Shown: positions 1 through 7,956 of the stretch, in pieces
Numbering within the stretch: position 1 is the stretch's first letter
How the letters are laid out: each line of letters begins with the position of its first letter
Virus record (IMG/VR): IMGVR_UViG_3300047443_000148
Coordinates: 1 to 42,037 of that record
Reading direction: 5' to 3' (one strand)
Source of the DNA: a virus
DNA: 42,037 bases
Program-made: the position numbers and the translations under genes
Notes under the pieces: generated by a model
Databases searched by the model: none
The model's input: the letters and a program-made list of their open reading frames with translations, nothing else
What the model was told of the DNA's origin: nothing

Positions 1-63
1 GGCCACGACCGCCAGACCCAGAGCCAGACCCCTGACCGCTCCCCGCCGGACAACTTCGATCAT
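1..63 (-). CDS. N-terminal part of a small protein cut by the window edge
   Basis: Leftward ATG at 63 opens a 21-codon reading frame that runs off the window start. The start overlaps the stop of the upstream 111-residue gene in an ATGA junction, and an AAGGGTGG-like ribosome site precedes it. If the molecule is circular, the frame continues exactly at 42037 into the 80-codon frame ending at 41795, giving a 101-residue protein. The joined protein has a V-D-R-H-A motif and a Q-A-V-T-W-V-x-W-R motif, resembling a short actinophage family of unknown function. The N-terminus alone looks hydrophobic, but it fits better as the first helix of that family than as a signal peptide. The joining is inference. 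Confidence 0.6.
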   Translation of the reverse strand, partial: MIEVVRRGAVRGLALGLAVVA

Positions 64-395
64 GACCGGCCACCCTTGTCCCTGGTGATCCACATAGTGT
101 CCGAGACTCGGCCACCCCACGAGGTCAGACGCTCCCACGCGTACCGGTAGGCCTCGTGGGAGCCCGTCTCCGGGTCCCGGGGACCGACGGTGGAGGTGGA
201 GACCGGGCCGGTCTGGTACTGCTGACTGAACGCCGCCCGGTCCCTCAAGACGTCGTTGAACGACGCCCGGTAGACCGTGGTGAGCGCGTAGGTCCCGGTG
301 TCGTACGGACCCATGCTCGGGTGACTTGCCGGGGGGTTGTCGCACGACGTCACCAACCGGACCGTGAACCGTTCCTGCCTGCTCCAACTGGTCAT
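60..395 (-). CDS. hypothetical protein, 111 aa
   Basis: Start ATG at 395 was chosen because a GGGAGAG ribosome site lies a few bases upstream and its first codons overlap the stop of the preceding 46-residue gene. The protein is soluble, polar and rich in Ser, Thr, Arg and Tyr, with no cysteine motif or membrane segment. I do not recognise a family. It sits in a tightly overlapped leftward operon of small genes that crosses the window junction, so it is probably translated together with them. Function unknown. Confidence 0.65.
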   Translation of the reverse strand: MTSWSRQERFTVRLVTSCDNPPASHPSMGPYDTGTYALTTVYRASFNDVLRDRAAFSQQYQTGPVSTSTVGPRDPETGSHEAYRYAWERLTSWGGRVSDTMWITRDKGGRS

Positions 396-532
396 GATCG
401 GGACTCTCCCTGGTGTCGGTGGGAAGCGTGGCCGAACGGACCGCGCTCGATGTCCTTGACGATCTCCCGGCGGTCGACCTGGTCTTGGGTCAGGACCCGA
501 CGGGCCTTCAAGATCTCTACCATCTCGTTCAT
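392..532 (-). CDS. small protein, 46 aa, paralogue of the gene at 41217-41363
   Basis: Start ATG at 532 was preferred over the in-frame ATG at 559 because a GGAG site sits about eight bases upstream of 532. The stop overlaps the next gene. The protein shares L-T-Q-[DE]-Q-V-D in its first half and a terminal H-x-Q-G-E-S-R with the 48-residue protein encoded at 41217-41363, so the two are paralogues in the same leftward operon (if the ends join). It is charged, helix-prone and has no known domain. Function unknown. Confidence 0.65.
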   Translation of the reverse strand: MNEMVEILKARRVLTQDQVDRREIVKDIERGPFGHASHRHQGESRS

Positions 533-577
533 GATCCAACTCCAATCATTGTCAACCATCTGAGAGACTGGACCCAA

Positions 578-597
578 CCCCCCGACGGACCGGGGGG
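578..597 (-). terminator. GC-rich hairpin after the 104-aa gene
   Basis: Six C (578-583) pair with six G (592-597) around a short loop. It lies just downstream of the leftward gene ending at 634 and before the next start at 532. There is no T-tract, so it may be an attenuator or RNA-stability element rather than a full terminator. Confidence 0.45.
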
Positions 598-633
598 CTC
601 GGCTCAACCGCTCCGAGGGGAGGACCTGACGTG

Positions 634-948
634 CTACCAGCCCTTGACCAGGCTCACACCCCGGACGACCCGGCTGATCGGGTAGGTCTGAGAGAAACCC
701 CCACCCAGCTCGGCACCCATCGGGAGGAGCGTCACCAGGGGCTCCGACAGCCACGACGCGGCGGTCAGGCCCAGGTCCACCAGGGTCCCCCCGTCACGCT
801 CGCACGCGAACCAGGTCGGGCCCTCGACGGAGTGGACCTTGAACTGACCGGTCGTCCACTCCACGTGGACGATCTTGCCCACCAGGGCGACGGCCTCCCA
901 GACGTCCTGACCGGCGATCATGGTGGTGGTGGAATCGGTGATCGACAT
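634..948 (-). CDS. hypothetical protein, 104 aa
   Basis: ATG at 948 follows a strong GGAGG site, whereas an ATG further upstream at 1017 has none. The protein contains W-E-A-V and V-x-V-E-W segments and a hydrophobic C-terminal half, but no membrane helix or metal motif I can name. It is the second gene of the leftward operon driven from 1459-1487 and is bracketed by hairpins at 999-1022 and 578-597, so it may be expressed at its own level. Family not recognised. Confidence 0.65.
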   Translation of the reverse strand: MSITDSTTTMIAGQDVWEAVALVGKIVHVEWTTGQFKVHSVEGPTWFACERDGGTLVDLGLTAASWLSEPLVTLLPMGAELGGGFSQTYPISRVVRGVSLVKGW

Positions 949-998
949 GACAACCTCCGGTTGACGGTGTGGGCTTCCTTGATCGGTAAACCCATGAC

Positions 999-1022
999 CC
1001 TGGGTGACGGTTGCCACCCGGG
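999..1022 (-). terminator. hairpin between two leftward genes
   Basis: Arms at 999-1006 and 1015-1022 form an eight-pair stem with one G-T wobble and an eight-base loop. It lies between the stop of the 118-residue gene (1045) and the start of the next (948). There is no T-tract; it is probably a partial terminator. Confidence 0.45.
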
Positions 1023-1044
1023 ATCATGGACCGGCCGGTCAAGA

Positions 1045-1401
1045 TCAGCAGGGGCAGTCGTCACCCGAGTGATCCATCTCGCCGCACCACTCGCAGGCCG
1101 CCAGGGTGATCGCCACGCGGAAGGCATCGGGGTCGTTGGCGCGGAGGCCGATCTCGACCGCGTACGTGATCTTCGCGGTGCCGTAGCGGTGGCGGAGGAC
1201 GTCCGGGCGGTTGCTGGACGTTGCACTCGCGAATCGCGAACGGTCACTCCGGGTGACCTCGCCGGTGGTCAGGTTGATCGAGTCGTGCTGACGGAGGGTG
1301 ATCGACTTGGACGCGATCTTCGCGGATGCAAAGTGCGAATCGAGCAGGGCAAGGTCGTCGGCGGTTGCGGGCGTGACGGTGATCGCGAGGTGCTCGTTCA
1401 T
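1045..1401 (-). CDS. hypothetical protein with C-terminal Cys cluster, 118 aa
   Basis: First gene of the leftward left-end operon. ATG at 1401 follows an AAAGG site and a leader with two small hairpins and a well-formed promoter at 1459-1487. The N-terminal two thirds are polar with many Thr, Ser and Ala. The C-terminus carries C-E-W-C then H and C-P-C, which could bind one metal ion. It is probably an early-expressed small protein, given its promoter-proximal place. Family not recognised. Confidence 0.7.
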   Translation of the reverse strand: MNEHLAITVTPATADDLALLDSHFASAKIASKSITLRQHDSINLTTGEVTRSDRSRFASATSSNRPDVLRHRYGTAKITYAVEIGLRANDPDAFRVAITLAACEWCGEMDHSGDDCPC

Positions 1402-1419
1402 GATCGGGACCTTTCGGGA

Positions 1420-1444
1420 GGGGGCTTCCCCCGGGGCTTCCCCC
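1420..1444 (-). promoter_or_regulatory. tandem hairpins in the mRNA leader
   Basis: Two nearly identical 12-13 base units lie head to tail in the 5' leader of the leftward operon, between the promoter and the ribosome site of the 118-residue gene. Each folds as G4-5, a short loop containing GAAG, and C4-5. They could stabilise the transcript or modulate translation. Confidence 0.4.
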
Positions 1445-1458
1445 GAGGTGATACCTCA

Positions 1459-1487
1459 ATACTAGACCCCCGGGACCATGATCGCAA
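1459..1487 (-). promoter_or_regulatory. leftward sigma70-type promoter
   Basis: On the minus strand TTGCGA (1487-1482) is followed after exactly 17 bases by TAGTAT (1464-1459). This is a good match to the vegetative sigma consensus in very GC-rich DNA. It is correctly placed, about 60 bases ahead of the ATG at 1401, and would drive the leftward operon of small genes. Confidence 0.6.
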
Positions 1488-1528
1488 CCCCGTGGGGTCA
1501 CGCTTCGGTAACGCCCGACCCATCCCGG

Positions 1529-1849
1529 TATGCCCCCATGCATGGGGGTGTGTGTGGGTAGGGGTAGGTATGTCCGTTATGCCCAGTACGCCCAGGTCAG
1601 GGAGGGTATGCCCCGCTCAGTACCACTATCTACCACTATGTACCACTGTGTGGTGGTATGCCATGGTGTGGGTGCATGTGGGTGGGTGCATGGTGGTATG
1701 GGTAGGTATGCCCCATATGCCCTGGTGTGTGGGGGTGTGGGTAGGTAGGTCATGGTGTGGGTGGGTATGCCATGGTGTGCCCTGCTATGTGGTGGTGTGG
1801 GTGGGTGTGCCCCGGTATGCCCCCTATGCCCCTGGGTGGGGTGTATGCC
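1529..1849. repeat. TATGCC array phased at about 50 bp; candidate pac, cos or ori
   Basis: TATGCC occurs at 1529, 1578, 1607, 1657, 1707, 1716, 1766, 1816, 1825 and 1844. The GGTATGCC members at 1607, 1657, 1707, 1766 and 1816 are spaced 50, 50, 59 and 50 bases, with satellite copies nine bases after two of them. Between them are repeated GGTGTGGGT and CCATGGTG blocks, giving strong G/T against C/A strand bias. The regular phasing on one face of the helix suggests a protein-binding array. Terminase packaging recognition is the first guess from location, and replication origin the second. Confidence 0.6.
1621..1660. repeat. three 10-bp tandem repeats plus an inverted copy
   Basis: Units of the form TACCACTATG begin at 1621, 1631 and 1641, exactly ten bases apart. 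They are followed at 1651-1658 by the inverted form TGGTGGTA. The block lies inside the larger phased array. Confidence 0.6.
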
Positions 1850-2002
1850 CCCTAGGTCCCCTATGTCCCGGGATGTCCGATTCGCCCCTTCTGCCCCGCT
1901 TCCTCCCTTTTGGCCGGGCCCCCGCGACGGTCCGATCTACCAAAGTTGCTCGAAAAGTAAAAGTGATACGTCAGGGGATACCTGGCAGATGGGTGGTGCA
2001 AA

Positions 2003-2509
2003 GTGCCTGGTAGCAAGGATGTAGTCGTCGCCAAGGGTGACGGCGACGGGACCGAGCTGGAGCGGAAGCTGACTCCGGTGCGTAGTGATGGGCGGCCTGC
2101 GACGAAGGGTCATCTGGAGCGCGGCTGGGTGAAGCACCGGCTGATCCGGGATCTGGCGATCGGCGAGAAGACCGGTCAGGCGCTGGGCGACCAGTACGGT
2201 GTGTCCCGGACCTCGATCTCCAACTTCAAGCGGAAGTACGGGATGGAGATCGAGGATGTCCGCAACAATCTGGCGGACGAGTATGCGGGGACGTGGGTGG
2301 CGCAGAAGATGAACCGGATCGCCGAGTACCAGCAGGCGGCGGAGAAGATGGCGGCGGGCACCTCCCCGCGGAACCAGGAAGTCCTGGTCAGCATCTTGAA
2401 GGCTGTCGCGGAGGAGCTGGGCCAGCTTCCGGCGCGGACGCAGGTTCAGGTCAATACCCAGCAGGTCACGTACCAGGTGGTCGGCATCGATCCTTCGGAG
2501 CTGACATGA
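2003..2509 (+). CDS. terS: terminase small subunit
   Basis: 168-residue DNA-recognition subunit of the packaging motor, identified by size, a helix-turn-helix (residues about 55-80, with Q-A-L-G-D-Q-Y-G-V-S-R-T-S-I-S) and its position overlapping the large subunit gene in an ATGA junction. The rest is helical and fits the oligomerising core of small terminases. The start is GTG at 2003; no strong ribosome site is seen, only GGTGG upstream. It lies immediately after the phased repeat region, which its N-terminal domain may bind. The family assignment comes mainly from context and the HTH, since small terminases diverge quickly. Confidence 0.8.
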   Translation: MPGSKDVVVAKGDGDGTELERKLTPVRSDGRPATKGHLERGWVKHRLIRDLAIGEKTGQALGDQYGVSRTSISNFKRKYGMEIEDVRNNLADEYAGTWVAQKMNRIAEYQQAAEKMAAGTSPRNQEVLVSILKAVAEELGQLPARTQVQVNTQQVTYQVVGIDPSELT

Positions 2510-3936
2510 GCGACCCGGACGAGCTGATCGAGGCTGCGGTAGCGCGCGGTGACGCCCAGAGGGCTGAGGCCAGGCGTCTGGCGAGGTTGAAGCCCCGGGG
2601 GCCGGTGCACCGGTACCAGCCCCATGGGACGTGTGTGGAGCTGTTCAAGTTCCGCGGGGATGAGGTGCTCTTCGCGGGGCCTGCCGGTACGGGGAAGTCG
2701 AGGGCCTGCCTGGAGAAGTTGCACATGATGGCGCTTCTCAACCCTGGGATGCGGGGGTTGATCGTGCGGAAGACCCTGGCTTCTCTGGGGTCGACGGCGC
2801 TGGTGACCTTCGAACAGCATGTGGCGGTGGATCATCTGGCGAACGGCGAGATGAAGTGGTTCGGTGGCTCCCCGAAGGAAGCTGCATGCTACAAGTACAA
2901 GAACGGGTCGACGATCACGGTCGGCGGCATGGACAAGTCGATGAAGATCATGTCATCGGAGTACGACATCATCTACGCCCAGGAGGCGACGGAGCTCACC
3001 GAGGAGGACTGGGAGGCGATGACGACCCGTCTCCGTAACGGCAAGGTGTCGTTCCAGCAGCTCATGGCCGACGCGAACCCCTGGACGCCGACTCACTGGC
3101 TGAAGATGCGCTGCGACAACGGCAAGACGCAGATGATCCGGTCGCGGCACGAGGACAACCCGACTTTGTTCGACCCGCTGACCGGGGAGATCACCGAGTC
3201 CGGGCGGGCCTACATGGGCAAGCTGGACGCCTTGTCCGGGGTCCGGTTCCAGCGGTTGCGCCGGGGCATCTGGTGTGCCGCCGAGGGCCTGATCTACGAG
3301 GAGTGGAATCCGGAGATCCACCTGCACAAGGCGATCCGGCGCCCGCCGATCTCGTGGACACGCTACGTAACCGTCGACTTCGGGTACACCAACCCGATGG
3401 TCGTGCAGTTCTGGGCGGAGGACGACCACGGGCGGCTCTACCTGTACAAGGAGCTGTACCAGACGAAGACGACGGTCGACGAGATGGCGCCGAAGATCCT
3501 GAAGGCGATGAACCTGAAGGAGGAGCCCCGCCCCCGGATGATCATCTGTGACCACGACGCGGAGGGCCGGGCCGTCCTGGAGCGCGAGCTGGGCATGTCG
3601 ACGAAGGGCGCCAAGAAGACCGTCGAGGACGGGATCCAGGCCGTGAAGAAACGCCTGAAGGTCAACGAGGCCGACGGCAAACCGAAGATCTTCCTGTGTG
3701 AGGACGCCGTCGTGGAGCGTGACCAGGCCCTGATCGACGTGAAGAAGCCGACCAGCACCCTGGAGGAGATCGTCGGGTACATCTGGGACCGCGGTACCGC
3801 CCTCGCCCAGAACAACGGGAAGCCCCCGAAGGAGCGCCCCGTCAAGGAGGATGATCACGGCATGGACGCGATGCGCTACATGATCGCCGAGGTCGACCTC
3901 CGGTCCCGTCCCCGCTTCCGCACCATCACCTACTGA
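2506..3936 (+). CDS. terL: terminase large subunit
   Basis: 476-residue packaging ATPase and nuclease. The Walker A motif G-P-A-G-T-G-K-S is at residues 58-65. A Walker B region (D154-I-I-Y-A-Q-E160) carries the catalytic acid. The C-terminal RNase H-like nuclease has candidate metal-binding acids D291 (T-V-D-F-G-Y), D349/D351 and D450/D454 (D-D-H-G-M-D). ATG at 2506 overlaps the small subunit stop; longer upstream frames are shadows of that gene. The length is normal for the family. It cuts concatemeric DNA and drives it into the prohead through the portal encoded next. Confidence 0.95.
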   Translation: MSDPDELIEAAVARGDAQRAEARRLARLKPRGPVHRYQPHGTCVELFKFRGDEVLFAGPAGTGKSRACLEKLHMMALLNPGMRGLIVRKTLASLGSTALVTFEQHVAVDHLANGEMKWFGGSPKEAACYKYKNGSTITVGGMDKSMKIMSSEYDIIYAQEATELTEEDWEAMTTRLRNGKVSFQQLMADANPWTPTHWLKMRCDNGKTQMIRSRHEDNPTLFDPLTGEITESGRAYMGKLDALSGVRFQRLRRGIWCAAEGLIYEEWNPEIHLHKAIRRPPISWTRYVTVDFGYTNPMVVQFWAEDDHGRLYLYKELYQTKTTVDEMAPKILKAMNLKEEPRPRMIICDHDAEGRAVLERELGMSTKGAKKTVEDGIQAVKKRLKVNEADGKPKIFLCEDAVVERDQALIDVKKPTSTLEEIVGYIWDRGTALAQNNGKPPKERPVKEDDHGMDAMRYMIAEVDLRSRPRFRTITY

Positions 3937-3946
3937 GGGGCACACC

Positions 3947-4201
3947 GTGAAAGACGACCTCAAGCCGCTGTCGCGTCGGGTACAGTGGTGGAGGAAGACC
4001 AGGAATCGAAGGCGGCAGGCCTACGTGACCATGGGATCAGCAGCCCGCAAGCTCTCGACTCTTGCAATCACCGTGCTAGGGGCTATGCTGATCTCCTACG
4101 GGGCGTGGCTTGTCGTACCCGCCGCTGGCTTCGTGACCGGGGGCATCCTGTGCTGGGTGCTGGTCTGGTCGCACGAACAGGACAAGAGGAGGTCTGAGTG
4201 A
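3947..4201 (+). CDS. small membrane protein, 84 aa
   Basis: GTG start at 3947 with GAGGGG a few bases upstream; the stop overlaps the portal start. It has a basic N-terminus (about residues 8-25, rich in Arg and Lys), then two hydrophobic segments at about 34-52 and 56-75, and a short charged tail. This is a two-pass inner-membrane layout. It sits between terminase and portal, where actinophages often carry a small unassigned gene. It could be holin-like, but the location is unusual for lysis. Confidence 0.7.
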   Translation: MKDDLKPLSRRVQWWRKTRNRRRQAYVTMGSAARKLSTLAITVLGAMLISYGAWLVVPAAGFVTGGILCWVLVWSHEQDKRRSE

Positions 4202-5532
4202 GCGTTCTGGGGAACATCTCCGCGACGTTCCTGAACCGCTCCCCGATCCCCCTCGCCCCCGCCACCTCAGGCGAGCGCGGGGTCTTCAACATCCTCGGCG
4301 GCCGGGGCGCGTCCACCCGCGAGAAGATGACCCGCGGTATGCAGCAGTACGGCGAGGTTTCCACCGCGTACGGCATCGTGTCCCGGCTGGCCGAGACGAC
4401 CGCCCAGGTCAACTGGCATCTGTACCGGAAGCAGACCGACGGGCGCCGGGTCTATCGCGAGATGGAAACCCGCACCGAGGTCACCCGGCATGCCGTCCTC
4501 GACCTGCTGTCCAACCCGAACTCCGTGATGGATTTCATGGAGTTCATCGAGACGTCTATCCAGCACTTCGACACCACCGGCGAGTTCTGGTGGGTGTGCG
4601 CGTTCGGGTCGATCCGTGCGGCTGGTCCGATCGAGCTGTGGCCGATGCGCCCCGACCGGGTGAAGATCATCACCGACCAGTATGAAGCCCTGACCGGCTA
4701 CATCTACGTCGGCGACGACGGCGAGATGGTGCCCCTCCGCAAGGAGATCGTCATCCAGGGCCGCCGCCCCAACCCGTTGGACATCTACCGCGGTCTCGGC
4801 CCCCTCCAGGCGCTGACGATCAAGCTCGACGCGAACCGCCTCGCCTCCGAGTACAACCGGAACTTCTTCCTCAACTCCGCCGAACCCGGCGGAATCATCG
4901 AGATCGAAGACCGGCTCGATGACGACGAGTTCCGCGAGCTGGAGCAGCGCTGGAGGGAGCAGCACCGCGGTGTGGCCAACGCCCACCGGGTCGCCATCCT
5001 GGAGCAGGGCAAGTGGGTCGACCGGAAGTACACCATGAAAGACATGGCGTTCCCCGAGCTGGCCAATCTGTCCCGCACGGACATCCTCGAAGCCTTCGGA
5101 TATCCGAAGGGCATGACGGGCGCCACCGAGGACGTCAACAAAGCGGTCGCCGACGCCAACGAACGCATGTTCGGGCGCTACCTGCTGCGGCCTCGCCTCA
5201 ACAAGCTGAAGTACGCGCTCAACAACTACCTCCTCCCGCTCTTCGGCGACACCGCCAGAGGCCTGGAGCTGGACTTCGAAGACCCGGTGCCCGAAGACCG
5301 CGAGGCGGACTCCCAGGACCGGATCACGAAGGCGCAGGCGTTCAAGCTGCTCACCGAGTCCGGTGTCGACGGCGCGGACGCCGCGAAGGTCGTGGGTCTT
5401 CCCGACATGAAGTGGGAGAAGCCCGCGCCTCCGACGCCCGCCTTTGGGCGTCCTTCCCAGGGTGATGGCCAGGTCAAGCCGAACCAGCCGCCCGCCACTC
5501 CGAGCCCCGCAAGGGAGGCGAACAACAAATGA
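4198..5532 (+). CDS. portal protein
   Basis: 444 residues, HK97-type portal that forms the dodecameric DNA gate at the capsid vertex. Evidence is the family-typical pattern: an N-terminal arm, D-L-L-x-N-P-N near residue 100, a G-L-G-P-L block near 200, E-P-G-G-I-I-E near 225, L-S-R-T-D-I-L-E-A-F-G-Y-P near 295, and a Pro-rich tail. GTG at 4198 overlaps the membrane gene stop. It lies directly after terminase and before the maturation protease, the usual order. The C-terminus is disordered and Pro/Ala-rich. Confidence 0.92.
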   Translation: MSVLGNISATFLNRSPIPLAPATSGERGVFNILGGRGASTREKMTRGMQQYGEVSTAYGIVSRLAETTAQVNWHLYRKQTDGRRVYREMETRTEVTRHAVLDLLSNPNSVMDFMEFIETSIQHFDTTGEFWWVCAFGSIRAAGPIELWPMRPDRVKIITDQYEALTGYIYVGDDGEMVPLRKEIVIQGRRPNPLDIYRGLGPLQALTIKLDANRLASEYNRNFFLNSAEPGGIIEIEDRLDDDEFRELEQRWREQHRGVANAHRVAILEQGKWVDRKYTMKDMAFPELANLSRTDILEAFGYPKGMTGATEDVNKAVADANERMFGRYLLRPRLNKLKYALNNYLLPLFGDTARGLELDFEDPVPEDREADSQDRITKAQAFKLLTESGVDGADAAKVVGLPDMKWEKPAPPTPAFGRPSQGDGQVKPNQPPATPSPAREANNK

Positions 5533-6521
5533 AGGACTACTGCGACTGGGACTTCCTGAACCGGGACTTCACCGCGGAGGAGCGTCAGCGCCTCGCCAAG
5601 TCGGGTGAGGCCATGCCGGACGGAAGTTTCCCGATCGTGACCAGGGACGACCTGGAGAACGCGATCCGGGCCATCGGTCGTGCGAGCGATCCGGCGGCAG
5701 CGAAGGCGCACATCAAGAAGCGCGCCGCAGCCCTGGGCGCCACCGACGCCCTTCCCGACGACTGGAAGTCCGGTACCAGCAACTGGACGCCGAAGCGGCC
5801 CAAGAACCTCACCAAGGTCGACTGGTACCGCATCGAGAACAAGGCTGGCGCCAACGAGGTCTACATCTACGACGAGATCGGCGGCTACGGAATGACCTCC
5901 GGGTCGTTCCTCAACGAGCTGCGCGCCCTCGACGGCGACGTGGCGATCCACCTGAACTCCCCTGGCGGGGACGTCTTCGACGGTCTGGCGATCTATCAGG
6001 CCCTGAAGAACCGCTCGGGTTCGACCACGGTGCACGTCGACGGCCTGGCCGCTTCCATCGCCTCGGTGATCGCCATGGGCGCCGACCGGGTCGTCATGGC
6101 CCCGAAGGCCCAGCTCATGATCCACGAGGGTTTCACGATGGCCGCCGGTGACGCCGCAGACATGCGGAAGCTCGCCGACCTCCTTGACCGCACCTCCGAC
6201 AACATCGCTTCCGTCTACGCCGACAAGGCCGGTAACACGACCGAGTTCTGGCGGAACCGGATGCGCGAAGAGACCTGGTACTCCGCCGATGAGGCACTGG
6301 ACGCCGGTCTGGTCGACGAGGTGGAAGGCAAGGCGAAGAAGGCCGACGCTTTCGACCTGTCGATGTACAACCACGCCGGTCGGGGCAATGCTCCCGCTCC
6401 GGTCACCGAAGACGCCCCGGCCGCGAAGCCGGTGGTCGAGAATGTCAAGAAGGACGAGAAGCCCGAGTTCACCTGGGACTTCGCAGCCTTCAAGAGCTCC
6501 CTGAAGGAGGGACTTAAGTAA
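5529..6521 (+). CDS. ClpP-like head maturation protease, with N-terminal extension
   Basis: 330 residues. Residues about 110-280 are a ClpP/S14 serine protease fold. S176 lies in G-L-A-A-S-I-A-S, H199 in M-I-H-E-G, and an acid around D220/D224 would complete the triad. The N-terminal 90 residues match a small domain (L-P-D-G-S-F-P-I then an A-A-A-K-A-H-I-K-K-R-A segment) known from other actinophage proteases and prohead proteins. The C-terminal 60 residues are charged and Pro/Ala-rich, possibly a scaffold-like tail. The ATG overlaps the portal stop. It cleaves the capsid delta domain during prohead maturation; no separate scaffold gene is seen. Confidence 0.9.
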   Translation: MKDYCDWDFLNRDFTAEERQRLAKSGEAMPDGSFPIVTRDDLENAIRAIGRASDPAAAKAHIKKRAAALGATDALPDDWKSGTSNWTPKRPKNLTKVDWYRIENKAGANEVYIYDEIGGYGMTSGSFLNELRALDGDVAIHLNSPGGDVFDGLAIYQALKNRSGSTTVHVDGLAASIASVIAMGADRVVMAPKAQLMIHEGFTMAAGDAADMRKLADLLDRTSDNIASVYADKAGNTTEFWRNRMREETWYSADEALDAGLVDEVEGKAKKADAFDLSMYNHAGRGNAPAPVTEDAPAAKPVVENVKKDEKPEFTWDFAAFKSSLKEGLK

Positions 6522-7870
6522 TGGCAAAGATCCAGATCCCCACCACCCAGGCCGAGCTCGAAGAGCTGCTCGGAGACCGGGACAAGGTCCAGAACGCGAT
6601 GGCCGAGGGCCAGTTCTCCGACGTCGTGAAGGCCTACGCCGGTCACGTCGCCAAGAACGACGCCGAGGTCGGCCGTCAGGTCAAGGAAGAGACCCAGCGG
6701 GTCCTCGCCGAGTACCTGCGCGAGAACGAGAACCACGAAGGCCTGGCCCTGCTCAAGAAGGGTGGCGTCGAGGCCGTCGTCAAGAACGGCTCCGACCGCA
6801 GCCTGTACAACCCGAAGGCCCAGGGCGCCAAGCTCAAGGCGACCGACCACGACGGTCTGTCCGGGTTCCTCCAGGACATTTGGCACAACACCGACCGCAC
6901 CGAGGCGCTCAACGCCAAGCGCACCGAGCTCCGTAACGCTGCGGCCAGCTCCGGCGAGCCCTCCGGTGGCGGTTTCCTCGTCCCCGAGGCGTTCCGTGCC
7001 GAGCTTCTGAAGCTGTCGCTGGAGCGTGGAGTCGTCCGGCCGCGTGCCCGCGTCGTGCCGATGGAGACCTCCCGGGTCCTGTACCCGACGGTCGACGACA
7101 CCTCGCACGCCACGAACGTCTACGGCGGCGTCCAGGCGTTCTGGACCCCGGAGTCGGGCACCATGACCGACGTCGCGGCCACCTTCGGGCGGATCGCGCT
7201 GGAGGCCTGGAAGCTGACGGCGTTCGCGAACGTCCCCAACGAGCTCATCACGGACTCCGCGGTGTCGTTCGAGGCGTTCATCCGCTCGACGTTCCCCGAG
7301 GCGCTGGCCTGGTTCGAGGATGACGCGTTCATCCGCGGCAACGGTGCCGGTATGCCGAAGGGCTTCCTGAACGCCGAAGCGGCCGTCACCGTGGCTGCCG
7401 AAGCCGGTCAGGCGACCGCGACGATCGTGTGGGAGAACATCGTGAAGATGTACGCCCGCATGCTCCCCCAGAGCCTCTCCTCGGCCGTCTGGGTCGTCTC
7501 TCCCGACACCTTCCCCGAGCTGGCCACCATGGCCCTCTCGGTCGGTACGGGCGGCGCCCCGGTGTGGCTGAACAACGGCGTCGAGGGCCCTGCGGCCACG
7601 ATCCTGGGCCGTCCGGTCGTCATCTCGGAGAAGGTGTCCGCTCTCGGTACTGCGGGCGACATCAACTTCGTCGACTTCAGCTACTACCTGATCGGTGACC
7701 GTCAGGCCATGACGGTCGAGTCCAGCCCGCACTTCCGCTTCCAGAACGGTGAGACGAGCTACAAGTTCGTCACCCGTGTCGACGGCCGCCCGTGGCTCCA
7801 GTCGGCGATCACCCCGCGTAACTCGGGTCCGACGCTCAGCCCGTTCGTCAAGCTGGCGACGCGCCCGTAG
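6521..7870 (+). CDS. HK97-type major capsid protein
   Basis: 449 residues. The first 110 or so are charged and helical, like a delta domain acting as internal scaffold. The rest shows the HK97 fold signatures: G-G-x-L-V-P-E-A-F near 153, an E-loop region, F-I-R-G-N-G-A-G-M-P-K-G near 275, and a C-terminal F-V-T-R-V-D-G-R-P. ATG at 6521 overlaps the protease stop. It ends with TAG and is followed by a strong hairpin at 7878-7909, as expected where capsid mRNA must exceed downstream messages. Confidence 0.93.
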   Translation: MAKIQIPTTQAELEELLGDRDKVQNAMAEGQFSDVVKAYAGHVAKNDAEVGRQVKEETQRVLAEYLRENENHEGLALLKKGGVEAVVKNGSDRSLYNPKAQGAKLKATDHDGLSGFLQDIWHNTDRTEALNAKRTELRNAAASSGEPSGGGFLVPEAFRAELLKLSLERGVVRPRARVVPMETSRVLYPTVDDTSHATNVYGGVQAFWTPESGTMTDVAATFGRIALEAWKLTAFANVPNELITDSAVSFEAFIRSTFPEALAWFEDDAFIRGNGAGMPKGFLNAEAAVTVAAEAGQATATIVWENIVKMYARMLPQSLSSAVWVVSPDTFPELATMALSVGTGGAPVWLNNGVEGPAATILGRPVVISEKVSALGTAGDINFVDFSYYLIGDRQAMTVESSPHFRFQNGETSYKFVTRVDGRPWLQSAITPRNSGPTLSPFVKLATRP

Positions 7871-7877
7871 TCTTGAC

Positions 7878-7909
7878 CCCGGGGGAGGCCTTCAACTCCC
7901 TCCCCCGGG
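7878..7909 (+). terminator. strong hairpin after the capsid gene
   Basis: A perfect ten-base stem (7878-7887 with 7900-7909) sits eight bases after the capsid stop. A second, smaller hairpin follows at 7921-7926 with 7937-7942. Neither has a T-tract, so they may act as partial terminators or protect the 3' end of the capsid mRNA. Confidence 0.6.
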
Positions 7910-7956
7910 CCCCAACCCCAGGTGGGCCTTAACCTCCCCACCGGAAAGCAGGAATC

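Larger units (their letters stand above)
1402..2002. other. non-coding region before the terminase genes, with phased repeats
   Basis: This 600-base gap between divergent operons has no credible gene. Frames that cross it are low-complexity and lack ribosome sites. It holds the leader and promoter of the leftward operon (1420-1487), a 16-base perfect palindrome at 1533-1548, a repeat array from about 1529 to 1849, and an A-rich stretch at 1941-1970 that could contain the rightward promoter for the terminase operon, although no clean -35/-10 pair stands out. Its location directly upstream of the small terminase gene is typical for a pac or cos site. Confidence 0.6.

Noticed and set aside
1529-1849. 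CRISPR array
   Set aside because: The 50-base spacing is suggestive, but the repeated core is only 6-8 bases, the intervening DNA is itself repetitive and no cas genes lie nearby. The Cas4-like nuclease is distant and looks like a phage recombination enzyme.
631-2013. Rightward frame of 460 codons crossing the left-end genes and the repeat array
   Set aside because: It is antisense to well-supported leftward genes and then reads through the low-complexity repeats, giving Gly/Val/Trp/Cys runs. It has no ribosome site.
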